Source of the DNA: Lachnospiraceae bacterium AC3007
GTDB taxonomy: Bacteria > Bacillota > Clostridia > Lachnospirales > Lachnospiraceae
Reading direction: 5' to 3'
Assembly: GCA_000621405.1 (NCBI GenBank)
Contig: JHYK01000020.1
Span: 1-47,499, forward strand
DNA: 47,499 nt
Below, one piece after another: positions 6,696 through 15,184 of this stretch. Below the pieces are notes generated by a model. That model ran no database searches. It was not told the DNA's origin and was given only the letters and a program-made list of their open reading frames with translations. The position numbers and the translations under genes are program-made. Position 1 is the first letter of the stretch; every line of letters starts with the position of its first letter.

Positions 6696-7727
6696 ATGCC
6701 TGATAATGAGCTTATGCCAAACGATTCTACTAATCTTGTTGATCAGAAAACCTATGATGCCGTTCGTGGATATATAGTAGCTGCCCAGAAGCAGATTACT
6801 GTGGCAGTTAACTCTGCCATGGTAGAAGCTTATTGGAATATAGGAAAACGTATTTATGAAGCCTGTGGAGAAAATGAGCGGGCCGAATACGGAAAGCAAC
6901 TTCTTCAGTTTTTGGCAGATAAACTATCAGCTGAATTCGGAAAAGGCTTTTCCGTTCCCAACTTAAGGAATATGAGACAGTTTTATCTTAGATTCCAGAA
7001 TCGCAACGCACTGAGTAGCGAATTGAGCTGGACCCATTATCGCAGCCTGATGCGTGTTGAAGATGAAGATGCCAGGGATTTCTACCTTGAAGAAACCGTA
7101 AAGTGCGGTTGGAGTTCAAGGCAGCTTGACCGTCAAATCAACTCTTTTTATTATCAAAGAATACTTGCGAGCAAGGATAAAGGAAGTGTATCTGAAGAGA
7201 TAGATTCATTAGAGCCAAAGCCCGAGTATGAAAAGATCATCAAAGACCCATATGTTCTCGAGTTTCTGGATCTTCCTGCAAATGAACATTTTTACGAATC
7301 CGAATTGGAACAGGCTCTGATAGATCACTTGCAAAAGTTTTTGTTGGAACTCGGGAGAGGATACTCCTTTGTGTCCAGGCAGAAACACTTTAACGTTGAC
7401 GGTCGTCATTTCTATATTGATCTGGTTTTCTACAACTACATTCTGAAATGCTTTGTGTTGATAGATTTGAAGATCGGCGATCTTACTCATCAGGATATCG
7501 GTCAAATGCAGATGTATGTGAATTATTACACAAGACAAATGATGAATGAAGGAGATAATCCTCCCATTGGGATTGTCCTATGTGCTGATAAAAGTGATAC
7601 TCTTGTAGAATATACACTGCCGGAAGATAATAAACAGATCTTCGCAGCAAAATATCTTCCATACATGCCAACAAAAGATGAACTTAGGCGCGAGTTGAAT
7701 TTGGAAGAGTTTGAAAAGAAGGAATAA
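6696..7727 (+). CDS. DUF1016 (YhcG-type) PD-(D/E)XK nuclease
   Basis: 343 residues. The N-terminal half is the DUF1016_N helical domain (VEAYWNIGKRIYE, FSVPNLRNMRQFYLRF). The C-terminal half is a nuclease fold with FYIDLVFYN and VLIDLKIGDL, which supply the D...D-x-K catalytic set, then QMQMYVNYY. Full length compares well with the family (about 340-350). Such proteins are found with mobile elements and restriction or phage-defence loci, and a DNA-cleaving role is inferred. ATG 6696 was chosen over ATG 6663 because GAGGTGG lies 5 nt before it (the GAGG core 8 nt). It stands alone between two divergently placed units, and a TATAAT at 6642-6647 with no good -35 may be its promoter. Confidence 0.85.
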   Translation: MPDNELMPNDSTNLVDQKTYDAVRGYIVAAQKQITVAVNSAMVEAYWNIGKRIYEACGENERAEYGKQLLQFLADKLSAEFGKGFSVPNLRNMRQFYLRFQNRNALSSELSWTHYRSLMRVEDEDARDFYLEETVKCGWSSRQLDRQINSFYYQRILASKDKGSVSEEIDSLEPKPEYEKIIKDPYVLEFLDLPANEHFYESELEQALIDHLQKFLLELGRGYSFVSRQKHFNVDGRHFYIDLVFYNYILKCFVLIDLKIGDLTHQDIGQMQMYVNYYTRQMMNEGDNPPIGIVLCADKSDTLVEYTLPEDNKQIFAAKYLPYMPTKDELRRELNLEEFEKKE

Positions 7728-7790
7728 GATTTGTAATTTGAGCTGATAAAACACCTGCTTTAGATGTTGCAACACGTGTTGCAGGGGTTA

Positions 7791-7861
7791 GCTGATGCTG
7801 CAAACCCTCCTTTCTACAGTGTTTGCGAAGCACCCTGCGGGTTCAAGTCCCGTATGCTCCA
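7791..7861 (+). repeat. tRNA-3'-end-like repeat, copy B
   Basis: Here the T-arm is better formed than in copy A (GCGGG-TTCAAGT-CCCGT, with 4 pairs plus G-T), followed by an acceptor-like strand ATGCTCCA. The matching 5' strand GGAGCAT is absent upstream. A GCAAAC/GTTTGC hairpin occupies the place of an anticodon arm but has a 15-nt loop. It lies 64 nt after the DUF1016 stop and 12 nt before the terminator at 7873-7913. Confidence 0.4.
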
Positions 7862-7872
7862 TTTTTCACTAT

Positions 7873-7913
7873 AAAAACGCTTTAAGACATTTACAGTCCT
7901 AAAGCGTTTTTTT
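7873..7913. terminator. Bidirectional terminator between DUF1016 and surface protein gene 2
   Basis: Stem AACGCTTTA/TAAAGCGTT with a 15-nt loop, flanked by A and T runs so that it can end transcription on both strands. It serves the convergent genes ending at 7727 (+) and 7956 (-). Confidence 0.7.
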
Positions 7914-7955
7914 GTTATGATACCCGGCTTGATCCTGGTGATAACCTGTCTATCT

Positions 7956-10082
7956 TTAATCCTTGTAAATAAGTGAAAATGCGTACCCCTCAACATTAAT
8001 GGTTGCGGTAACTGTATTGGGGTTTGTGTCGGTATCGGGCAGGAGGATCGTCTGTCCGCCCTTTGTCAGCGCTATAAGGGCAAACTGCCGTCCGGCCTTC
8101 CTGTATTCTGACGGGATTGTCAGCGTGAGTGTTCCCTTCTTCAGGGTCATCTCCGGTTGCCTGTATTTATTCAGCAGGTTGAACTCAAAGGCCTCAGACC
8201 AGCCCCTCGGTGTCGCTGCTGCAAAGACTGCCTTCGCAGCTGCTCCCTGCTCCTGGTATCCCGCGCAGGTTCCTTCAGGAGTTCCTGTAAATATTATGCT
8301 CAGCTGCTGCTTCTCGTTCGGGTTCAATATCCATGATGCAGGAGTATGGTCATCCTCGTCTTCATCGTCATCTTCATGATCATCCCTTTCCCACTGCGCA
8401 TAAAGGGTGATATCCTTTTGGACACTTATGTAGTCTTTATCCTCATAACCTGTGCCATCACCGTCAGGATCCGTGTTCCAGCCATCGAACGAATAACCGC
8501 TGCGGGTGAACTTATTCTTATTCAGCTGTGTCCGAACTCCTTTATCAACGGTCTGGTCATCCATGTCACCCTTGCCGCCGTTAGGCTCAAAGGTTATAGT
8601 ACAGGTATCCACGGGAGTTTCTGATATCGTATATCTTGCCGATGCGACGCTACTGTCTGTCATCCCGGTCTTAACTGCTATCGCCTTGATTGTCTTTGTC
8701 TCGCTAATATTGATAGGACCGTTGTAAGTCGAGCTGGTAGCTGTAGGAGCACTTCCATCTGTTGTATAGTGGATCGTTGCTCCGGCTGTATTGCATGAGA
8801 TTGTAACGTTCTGCGCTTCGGTATATGTTCCAGCCGCAGGGGAGAATGTCGGTGTTGCCACCTGTGGCGCTTCAGTAACAGTAAGCCCTATGGTCCTTAT
8901 CGGGCTGGACAAGTCAGTCATATTGTTTCCATTACACTGTTCATTGAATACATTAAGCGTATATGTGCCTTCGTTAAGTCCTGTGGGAATAGTGACATTA
9001 CCCGTACCCCCTGTACTGTTTGTGGCAATATATCCATAATACAGAGCAACTCCGCTGCTGTTAGTAAGAATAGCCGAAACATGTTCATTTGTTCCCGTTT
9101 GAGCTCTTGAATATGTTATGGGAACTGTCCAGGATGTATAACCTTCAGGCATGGAGACTGTGGCTCCCGTACCTGCAGATGCCGTAAATAAACTGCGGGT
9201 GCTGTCGGATATTGTCAGTTTCCATGCAGTCACTGTATTTGCAGCGACTTCATTTAGTGTTCCGGCACCACCGGTACCGGGATCTTTGCCGCCGCTGGCG
9301 GCAGATGTGAGGATGATGGATGAAAGATTTATATTAAAAGCGGGCCGTACACCTACAATTTCGTAGACAAAGTAGCCACCGTAGTTCACGTCGCCATTGC
9401 GGTCGACAGGCGCAGCAATGCTAGCATAGTCGCCCGGCGAGCGCAGCCACCAAAAATCCGATGCTCCACGTAAATCGCTGTTAGTATAATATGCCTCCTG
9501 TGTTGATAATGGCCACAATCTTGCATCACTTACCGCAGTTTCTGCTACTCCGTCAGTATAAGGCTCAGCGCCGGAATAAATCCCGGTTTGCAGTGTCCTC
9601 GAGCGAATATTACTGTCCTCAATGCTTGTAAATCTGTTTGTATATATACTATTAACAGCACTCTGCAGTTTAGAACCGGCATATACATGGCTATAAGGTA
9701 ATGTATCATCAAACTCTGATGAACCGATGTTATCTGATGCCAGAAGCGTAGCTGTATCTGCAGATGACGCCACACCATCCCCGTTATATCCGATGACCCG
9801 CCATGCAAGCGGATCTCCTTGACTTCCAAAGTATACTGTAGCGGCCGAGTTGGTATTTGCGTTTTCTCCTATAACCGTATATCCAAGCTGCAGATTCTTC
9901 CCTGTCCCAGCAGCATATACAGGCACAGACATCTGTGGGATTACCGTAAGAAATGTGGAAACAAAAAGAAGTGCGCTCACACCAATCGAAAGGAGCCGTC
10001 TGCTACCCCCCTTTGTAAAAAAGCATCTGTTTATAAGGCTCTTGCTTTTTTTGTGATCTGTTCCCTCAGTCCTCTTTTTCAT
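7956..10082 (-). CDS. Secreted DUF6273/chitobiase-like/InlB-repeat protein, copy 2
   Basis: 708 residues, same architecture as copy 1. A long basic N-terminus and hydrophobic core end near VYAAGTGKN. Next are the DUF6273 domain with WWLRSPG at 211-217, a chitobiase-like domain (TPTFSPAAGTYT...IHYTTDGSAP), an InlB-type repeat, the same acidic D/E run and the same C-terminal domain. The gene part corresponding to about 7985-8510 is almost base-for-base identical to copy 1, while the N-terminal half is only moderately similar. Residues 218-244 are hypervariable relative to copy 1. It has its own promoter (10187-10215), a leader hairpin with a T run, and a terminator. No cell wall sorting signal is visible. 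Surface binding is inferred, not shown. Confidence 0.85.
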   Translation of the reverse strand: MKKRTEGTDHKKSKSLINRCFFTKGGSRRLLSIGVSALLFVSTFLTVIPQMSVPVYAAGTGKNLQLGYTVIGENANTNSAATVYFGSQGDPLAWRVIGYNGDGVASSADTATLLASDNIGSSEFDDTLPYSHVYAGSKLQSAVNSIYTNRFTSIEDSNIRSRTLQTGIYSGAEPYTDGVAETAVSDARLWPLSTQEAYYTNSDLRGASDFWWLRSPGDYASIAAPVDRNGDVNYGGYFVYEIVGVRPAFNINLSSIILTSAASGGKDPGTGGAGTLNEVAANTVTAWKLTISDSTRSLFTASAGTGATVSMPEGYTSWTVPITYSRAQTGTNEHVSAILTNSSGVALYYGYIATNSTGGTGNVTIPTGLNEGTYTLNVFNEQCNGNNMTDLSSPIRTIGLTVTEAPQVATPTFSPAAGTYTEAQNVTISCNTAGATIHYTTDGSAPTATSSTYNGPINISETKTIKAIAVKTGMTDSSVASARYTISETPVDTCTITFEPNGGKGDMDDQTVDKGVRTQLNKNKFTRSGYSFDGWNTDPDGDGTGYEDKDYISVQKDITLYAQWERDDHEDDDEDEDDHTPASWILNPNEKQQLSIIFTGTPEGTCAGYQEQGAAAKAVFAAATPRGWSEAFEFNLLNKYRQPEMTLKKGTLTLTIPSEYRKAGRQFALIALTKGGQTILLPDTDTNPNTVTATINVEGYAFSLIYKD
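9351..9431 (-). other. Hypervariable segment of DUF6273 domain, copy 2 (candidate DGR variable region)
   Basis: The 27-codon counterpart of 5703-5783, bounded by the same 21-nt TGGTGG...GGGC block (9432-9452) and by GTACGG-CCCGCTTTT (9336-9350). Both segments are exactly 81 nt. No reverse transcriptase gene or template repeat is present in the window, so active diversification cannot be shown here. Confidence 0.45.
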
Positions 10083-10115
10083 GATCTGTTACCTCTCAAA
10101 ATAACTACAGCAAAT

Positions 10116-10161
10116 AAAAAAAGCCCATCCAAAAACATCGGGCTCATTAACGGGCGTTCCC
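10116..10161 (-). promoter_or_regulatory. Attenuator-like leader hairpin of surface protein gene 2
   Basis: Minus strand GGGAACGCCCG followed by AGCCCGATG-TTTTT-GGATGGGCT and seven T in all, an intrinsic terminator shape 34 nt before the start codon. It shares the GGGAACGCCCG block and position with the leader of copy 1. Confidence 0.45.
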
Positions 10162-10186
10162 AATCACTAGAAACTGATTTACATAA

Positions 10187-10215
10187 AAAATACTGGTTTT
10201 ACCACACTATGTCAA
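10187..10215 (-). promoter_or_regulatory. Promoter of surface protein gene 2
   Basis: Minus strand TTGACA (10210-10215), 17-nt spacer, TATTTT (10187-10192). It sits inside about 55 bp that are absent from the leader of copy 1, so the two paralogues use promoters of different origin. Confidence 0.65.
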
Positions 10216-10264
10216 TATAAATCTCCTGTACTCCAAGATAATGCTCCACCTTTTATATTGACAT
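10209..10264. repeat. Inverted repeat in the divergent promoter region
   Basis: ATGTCAATATAAA at 10209-10221 is matched by the inverted TTTATATTGACAT at 10252-10264. The left arm covers the -35 box of surface gene 2. It could be an operator, a duplicated promoter or the ends of a very short insertion. Confidence 0.35.
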
Positions 10265-10303
10265 GAATTTATCGAGCTCTTTCTCTGACACCCTCTGAAA
10301 GGT

Positions 10304-10332
10304 TTGCTACACGGTACAAAATGTGGTAGAAT
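10304..10332 (+). promoter_or_regulatory. Extended -10 promoter of the first glycan operon
   Basis: TTGCTA (10304-10309), 17-nt spacer, TAGAAT (10327-10332) with an upstream TG (TGTGGTAGAAT). The same extended core, TGTGATAGAAT, appears before the carrier-protein gene (21869) and the ClC gene (45550, minus). Confidence 0.65.
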
Positions 10333-10363
10333 CAGTTGTTTAGAATACAAAATCTAGGCAGTT

Positions 10364-12283
10364 ATGATCATGAACACGAACGGATTTAACAGACAGCTTT
10401 TCATGAGGCGCGCAGCGCTGATCATATATGATATCCTCGCCGTGGCGGCGTCCTCGGCGCTCGGACTTCTCATGCGCTTCGACATGAGCTATGCGGAGCT
10501 GACAGCTACAAGAGATGCCGACATATGGATCGACAGCATCTGGCATTATCTGCCGGTATGCATCGTTGTCACCATTGCGCTCTTCTATCTTTTCAAGATG
10601 TATCACAGTCTCTGGACCTATGCAGGGATCGCCGAGATGGGATCTCTCATCGTCTCATGTCTCTCCAGCGGAGTCGCACAGTTCATAGGGATGCAGCTGA
10701 TCCTCCACCGTACTGTTCCGAGGAGCTATTACTTCATGTATACCATGTGGCTCATAGTCCTCGTCGCGATATCACGCTTTGCCTACAGGCTCTTCAGGAC
10801 CTTTGTGCAGAAGAGATCCGAGACCGCCAGGAATGTGAACGTCATGGTGATAGGCGCAGGAGAGGCAGGCAATTCCCTTATCCGCGAGATGAATACGAGC
10901 CGCTACATACAGAAGGCAGTATGCTGCGTGATAGACGACGATCCCGCCAAGATGGGCGCCTATATCCACGGAGTCAAGGTAGTCGGCGGACGCTATGACA
11001 TCATAGAGGCCGTAGGAAGATATAATATAGACGAGATAATAGTGGCTCTCCCCTCAATGCCGAGGAAGGAGATAAGAGCCATCCTCGATATATGTCAGCA
11101 GACAAAGTGCGACCTTAAGACACTCCCCGGCATATATCAGCTGGTTAACGGAGAAGTATCTGTGTCACAGTTAAGGAAGGTCGATGTGACGGACCTTTTG
11201 GGACGCGATCCCGTAAAGACAGACACAGACTCCATCCTGGGCTACGTGAAAGGCAAGACAGTCCTTGTCACCGGAGGCGGCGGCACCATAGGCTCGGAGC
11301 TCTGCCGTCAGATAGTCACTCATCAGCCCAAGCGTCTCATCATTTTTGATATATATGAGAATAATGCCTACGACATACAGCAGGAGCTTCGGATGAAATA
11401 TCCCGAATTCTGCACGGACAGGCTTCTCGTGCTCATAGGATCGGTCAGGAATACCGCGCGTATTGAGGACATATTTGAGAAATACCATCCCGACATCATA
11501 TATCATGCGGCAGCCCACAAGCACGTGCCGCTCATGGAGATATCACCGAACGAAGCCATCAAGAACAACGTCATGGGCACCTGGAAGGTATGCGAGGCGG
11601 CTCTGAAGTACAAGGCCGACCGCTTTGTTCTCATCTCCACCGACAAGGCAGTGAATCCCACCAATATCATGGGCGCGACCAAGCGTATCTGCGAGATGAT
11701 AGTCCAGTCCTACGACAAGATGGGGTCGACCTCATTCGTGGCAGTACGCTTCGGCAATGTCCTCGGATCCTCCGGCTCCGTCATTCCCTTATTCAACAAG
11801 CAGATCGAGGCCGGCGGTCCCGTGACCGTGACGGATCCCAGGATAATCAGGTATTTCATGACCATACCCGAAGCAGTATCGCTCGTGATACAGGCAGGGG
11901 CATATGCCAAAGGAGGCGAGATATTCGTCCTCGACATGGGTGAGCCGGTCAAGATACTGGATCTCGCCAAGAACCTCATCCGTCTGTCAGGCTTTGTGCC
12001 CGGTGAAGACATAGAGATCAAGTTCACGGGACTCCGTCCCGGAGAGAAGCTCTACGAAGAGATGCTCATGGATGAAGAGGGCCTGCAGGAGACGCCCAAT
12101 AAGCTGATACACATAGGAAAGCCCATAGATATGGATGCTGACGCATTCTTCAGGGATCTTGCCGAACTGAATCTGGAATCAAAGGAAGAAAAGGCGGACG
12201 TAAGAGAGTGGATCAAAAACCTGGTCCCCACTTACGAATACACGCCCGGAACGGGGATGTACAGTGATGGAAAAAACGAATAG
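10364..12283 (+). CDS. Membrane UDP-GlcNAc 4,6-dehydratase (PglF/CapD family)
   Basis: 639 residues, usual length for the family. Four hydrophobic segments (about 15-37, 61-80, 92-114, 122-140) are followed by a first Rossmann-like domain (VMVIGAGEAGNSL, 160-172) and then the catalytic SDR domain. The latter has NAD-binding TGGGGTIGSE (303-312), AAAHKHVPLME, STDKA (425-429) and M436-x-x-x-K440 in place of the usual Y-x-x-x-K, a mark of this dehydratase group. It should convert UDP-GlcNAc to UDP-4-keto-6-deoxy-GlcNAc at the membrane. It is the first gene of a tightly packed + strand operon and overlaps the aminotransferase by 17 bp. Exact stereochemistry cannot be read from sequence. Confidence 0.9.
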   Translation: MIMNTNGFNRQLFMRRAALIIYDILAVAASSALGLLMRFDMSYAELTATRDADIWIDSIWHYLPVCIVVTIALFYLFKMYHSLWTYAGIAEMGSLIVSCLSSGVAQFIGMQLILHRTVPRSYYFMYTMWLIVLVAISRFAYRLFRTFVQKRSETARNVNVMVIGAGEAGNSLIREMNTSRYIQKAVCCVIDDDPAKMGAYIHGVKVVGGRYDIIEAVGRYNIDEIIVALPSMPRKEIRAILDICQQTKCDLKTLPGIYQLVNGEVSVSQLRKVDVTDLLGRDPVKTDTDSILGYVKGKTVLVTGGGGTIGSELCRQIVTHQPKRLIIFDIYENNAYDIQQELRMKYPEFCTDRLLVLIGSVRNTARIEDIFEKYHPDIIYHAAAHKHVPLMEISPNEAIKNNVMGTWKVCEAALKYKADRFVLISTDKAVNPTNIMGATKRICEMIVQSYDKMGSTSFVAVRFGNVLGSSGSVIPLFNKQIEAGGPVTVTDPRIIRYFMTIPEAVSLVIQAGAYAKGGEIFVLDMGEPVKILDLAKNLIRLSGFVPGEDIEIKFTGLRPGEKLYEEMLMDEEGLQETPNKLIHIGKPIDMDADAFFRDLAELNLESKEEKADVREWIKNLVPTYEYTPGTGMYSDGKNE

Positions 12284-13538
12284 GATCTGGCTTTCAAGCC
12301 CTACGATGCACGGTGACGAACTTAGATTCGTGGAAGAGGCGATCAGTTCCAACTGGGTATCGACTGTAGGAGAAAATATCAACGAACTCGAGCGCATGGT
12401 GGCGGAATACGTCGGAGTGCGTCACGCAGTGGCCCTGTCCTCCGGCACGGCGGCCCTTCATCTTTGCATGAAGCTTGCAGCTGCAAGGCTTGATCCTTCG
12501 GCAGCTCCCGGAAGGGCGCTCTCAGGCAAAAAGGTCTTCTGCTCGGACATGACCTTCGATGCCACAGTCAACCCCATAGTATACGAAGACGGCGAGCCTG
12601 TTTTCATAGATACGGAACCCGACACCTGGAACACCTCTCCCGAGGCGCTCATCAAGGCCTTCGAGCTCTTCCCTGACGTGAAGCTCGTAGTACTTGCGCA
12701 TCTCTACGGAGTCCCCGCCAAGATGGACGAGATCATGGATATCTGCAGATCCCACGGGGCATTGATAGTCGAGGATGCAGCCGAAGCTCTCGGAGCCTCA
12801 TACAAAGGTTCATCTCTCTCAGGAAAATGCGGCTCCTTCGGAGACTTTAATGCGATCTCCTTCAACGGCAATAAGATAGTGACCGGCTCCACCGGAGGCA
12901 TGTTCCTTACAGACAGCGAAGAGGATGCAAGGAAGGTCCGCAAATGGTCCACCCAGAGCCGCGAGGATGCTCCCTGGTACCAGCACGAAGAGCTTGGCTA
13001 CAATTACCGTATGAGCAATATAGTCGCCGGCGTGACACGCGGCAACATGCTCCATATCGATGAGCACATAGAGCAGAAAAAGCAGGTGTACGAGAAGTAC
13101 AAAGAAGGCCTCAGAGATCTGCCACTGACCCTTAATCCTTTTGAAGACAAGGCTTCTCCAAACTACTGGCTCTCCTGCATCCTTATAGACGAGGATGCCA
13201 TGGCGCGTCAGGTAAGGGGTGAGAAAGATTATCTGTATGAAAAGGAGCCCGGAAAGACCTGCCCGCAGGAGATACTGGATGCCTTTAAGGATATCAATGC
13301 CGAGGGAAGACCCATCTGGAAGCCCATGCACATGCAGCCGATATACCGCACGAATGCTTTTGTTACCGCAGAAGGCTACGGAAGGGCACGCACCAATGCC
13401 TATATCGACGAGGGTAAGGCGCAGGATGTCGGAGCCGATATCTTCAGACGCGGCCTCTGCCTTCCCAGCGACAACAAGATGACAAAAGAGCAGCAGGATA
13501 TGGTGATAGGCGCAGTAAGAAAATGCTTCGGGGAGTGA
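12267..13538 (+). CDS. DegT/DnrJ/EryC1 sugar aminotransferase (PglE-like)
   Basis: 423 residues, a PLP-dependent transaminase that would place an amino group on C4 of the 4-keto sugar made by the preceding dehydratase. Visible landmarks are SSGTAALHL (59-67), which binds the cofactor phosphate, the EDAAEALG aspartate at 170 and the Schiff-base lysine K203 in [17 protein letters not shown] 12267 is preferred over the GTG at 12264; GGGGA ends 9 nt before it. A roughly 20-residue insert after position 75 ([13 protein letters not shown]) and another near 310-330 make it slightly longer than many homologues. Pairing with the dehydratase and a PglC-type transferase supports a UDP-4-amino-4,6-dideoxyhexose product. 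Confidence 0.88.
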   Translation: MEKTNRIWLSSPTMHGDELRFVEEAISSNWVSTVGENINELERMVAEYVGVRHAVALSSGTAALHLCMKLAAARLDPSAAPGRALSGKKVFCSDMTFDATVNPIVYEDGEPVFIDTEPDTWNTSPEALIKAFELFPDVKLVVLAHLYGVPAKMDEIMDICRSHGALIVEDAAEALGASYKGSSLSGKCGSFGDFNAISFNGNKIVTGSTGGMFLTDSEEDARKVRKWSTQSREDAPWYQHEELGYNYRMSNIVAGVTRGNMLHIDEHIEQKKQVYEKYKEGLRDLPLTLNPFEDKASPNYWLSCILIDEDAMARQVRGEKDYLYEKEPGKTCPQEILDAFKDINAEGRPIWKPMHMQPIYRTNAFVTAEGYGRARTNAYIDEGKAQDVGADIFRRGLCLPSDNKMTKEQQDMVIGAVRKCFGE

Positions 13539-13545
13539 CGATCCC

Positions 13546-14190
13546 ATGTTTTACAGGCGCTTTGTAAAAAGATTCTTCGATATAGTCCTGTCGATAGCAG
13601 CGATCACCCTGCTCTCCCCCGTACTCATAGTGCTGGCCATCCTTGTAAGGGCGAAGCTCGGATCTCCCGTGATCTTCAGACAGCAGCGTCCGGGCTACCA
13701 CGGAGAGATCTTCGGTCTCATGAAATTCCGCACGATGACAGACGAGAGAGACGAAAACGGTGAGCTCCTTCCCGATGAGGTCCGTCTCACACCGTTCGGA
13801 AAAAAACTCCGCTCCACGTCTCTTGACGAACTTCCCGAATTCTTCAATATACTGAAGGGAGAGATGTCCTTTGTGGGACCGCGTCCCCTTCTCGTACAGT
13901 ACCTTCCCCTGTATAATGAAGAACAGGCACACAGGCACGACGTGCTCCCGGGACTTACGGGCTGGGCCCAGGTCAACGGCCGCAATGCCATATCCTGGGA
14001 AAAGAAATTCGAATATGACGTATGGTATACGAGGAACATATCCTTTCTGCTGGATGCAAAGATAGTGCTGATGACAGTCGGAAAGGTCTTAAAGCGTGAC
14101 GGCATATCCTCCGAAACCCATGCCACCATGGAATTTTTCACGGGTACACCGGAGCAAAAGGATGACGAAGGCAATGAAGATAAGGGATGA
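13546..14190 (+). CDS. Initiating sugar phosphotransferase (PglC/bacterial sugar transferase)
   Basis: 214 residues. One N-terminal hydrophobic helix (about 12-35) is followed by the compact catalytic core: [13 protein letters not shown], the D94-E95 catalytic pair in [18 protein letters not shown] and [12 protein letters not shown]. These enzymes move a phospho-sugar from UDP to undecaprenyl phosphate and start a lipid-linked glycan. Its small size marks it as a PglC-type monotopic enzyme, unlike the 451-residue polytopic transferase at 33436-34791. Its neighbours suggest the sugar is the 4-amino-6-deoxy product or an acylated form. The ATP-grasp gene starts inside its 3' end. Confidence 0.9.
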   Translation: MFYRRFVKRFFDIVLSIAAITLLSPVLIVLAILVRAKLGSPVIFRQQRPGYHGEIFGLMKFRTMTDERDENGELLPDEVRLTPFGKKLRSTSLDELPEFFNILKGEMSFVGPRPLLVQYLPLYNEEQAHRHDVLPGLTGWAQVNGRNAISWEKKFEYDVWYTRNISFLLDAKIVLMTVGKVLKRDGISSETHATMEFFTGTPEQKDDEGNEDKG

Positions 14191-15184
14191 CGATATAAAT
14201 ATCCTCATACTTTCCGCGGGACGCAGGGTGGAGCTTGTGAACTGCTTCAGGACAGCGCGCGACAGGCTTAAGATCAACGGAAAGATAATAGCCTGCGATG
14301 CGAGCGATCTCGCTCCGGCCCTCTACTTTGCAGATGAGCGAGAGCTTGTCCCGAGGATCTCGGAAAACGATAATTATGTAAACTCAATCATAGATATATG
14401 CAACCGGCACGATGCCGCCCTTATAGTTCCGACCATTGATACAGAGCTGCTGCTTCTTGCTGACAGGAAGGAACAGATAGAGAGCGCCACTCAGGCCCGC
14501 GTTCTTATCTCCTCAAGGGATGTGATATCTGTCTGCAGGGACAAGACCAATACCCAGCGTTGGCTTGAAGAACATGATTTTCTGGTGCCCCGGATGATAG
14601 ATGATAAGGATATCGACAGCGGCAATGTCACCTATCCGCTCTTCATCAAGCCTCTTGACGGCTCTTCTTCGATCAATGCCTTCAAGGCAGAGGACAAGGA
14701 AGAGATCGACACCTACAGGAGGCTTATTGGTAACGGCCGATATATAATTCAGGACTTCATGGCAGGCACAGAATACACCGTAGACTGCTTCCTCGATTTC
14801 GAGGGCAATATCATAACAGTCGTTCCGAGGGTGCGGATAGCCACAAGGAGCGGCGAGATCGCCAAGGGACGCATAGTCCGCGACGAAGAGATAATAGCCG
14901 ATGTGACGCGTCTTTTGAATGAGCTCCATCCCATAGGCCACATCACGATACAGTGCATGCGCACCGGACGCGGCATCGAATACATAGAGATCAATCCCAG
15001 GTTCGGAGGCGGAGCCCCGATGTCCATCATGGCCGGAGCTGATTCCTGCGAGAATCTGTACCGCCTGATCAGGGGTGAGAAGCTTGAGAGAAATAAGGAT
15101 TTCAGGGAGAATATCACCTTCCTCAGGTTTGATTCTTCCATAATGCTGAACGAGGACAATGAGCTCGAAGATAACCCGCGATAA
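14162..15184 (+). CDS. ATP-grasp carboxylate-amine ligase
   Basis: 340 residues from ATG 14162, which has GGAG 7 nt upstream; the overlap with the previous gene is 29 bp. The N-terminal segment [13 protein letters not shown] resembles the pre-ATP-grasp fold of carbamoyl phosphate synthase relatives. [13 protein letters not shown] is the ATP-binding loop, and [14 protein letters not shown] supplies the metal ligands. Such enzymes join a carboxylate, through an acyl phosphate, to an amine. A plausible role is attaching an amino acid or other acid to the C4 amine of the sugar made by the upstream genes, because no PglD-like acetyltransferase is present. The substrate is not deducible. Position in the operon and overlaps on both sides show tight co-expression with the HAD gene. 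Confidence 0.8.
   Translation: MTKAMKIRDDDINILILSAGRRVELVNCFRTARDRLKINGKIIACDASDLAPALYFADERELVPRISENDNYVNSIIDICNRHDAALIVPTIDTELLLLADRKEQIESATQARVLISSRDVISVCRDKTNTQRWLEEHDFLVPRMIDDKDIDSGNVTYPLFIKPLDGSSSINAFKAEDKEEIDTYRRLIGNGRYIIQDFMAGTEYTVDCFLDFEGNIITVVPRVRIATRSGEIAKGRIVRDEEIIADVTRLLNELHPIGHITIQCMRTGRGIEYIEINPRFGGGAPMSIMAGADSCENLYRLIRGEKLERNKDFRENITFLRFDSSIMLNEDNELEDNPR

Noticed and set aside
7791-7861. Complete tRNA or tmRNA gene
   Set aside because: T-arm and acceptor 3' strand are present but no pairing 5' acceptor strand, D-arm or 7-nt anticodon loop could be found.
7814-7996. 60-codon minus strand ORF ending SIRDLNPQGASQTL
   Set aside because: Its C-terminus is translated from the tRNA-like repeat and its centre from the terminator; a common kind of false gene.
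8346-8379. Serine-repeat ORFs on the + strand (also at 4716)
   Set aside because: They are the complement of the acidic D/E run of the secreted proteins.
12819-13547. 242-codon minus strand ORF
   Set aside because: Antisense to the DegT aminotransferase gene; the sense frame has all catalytic motifs.
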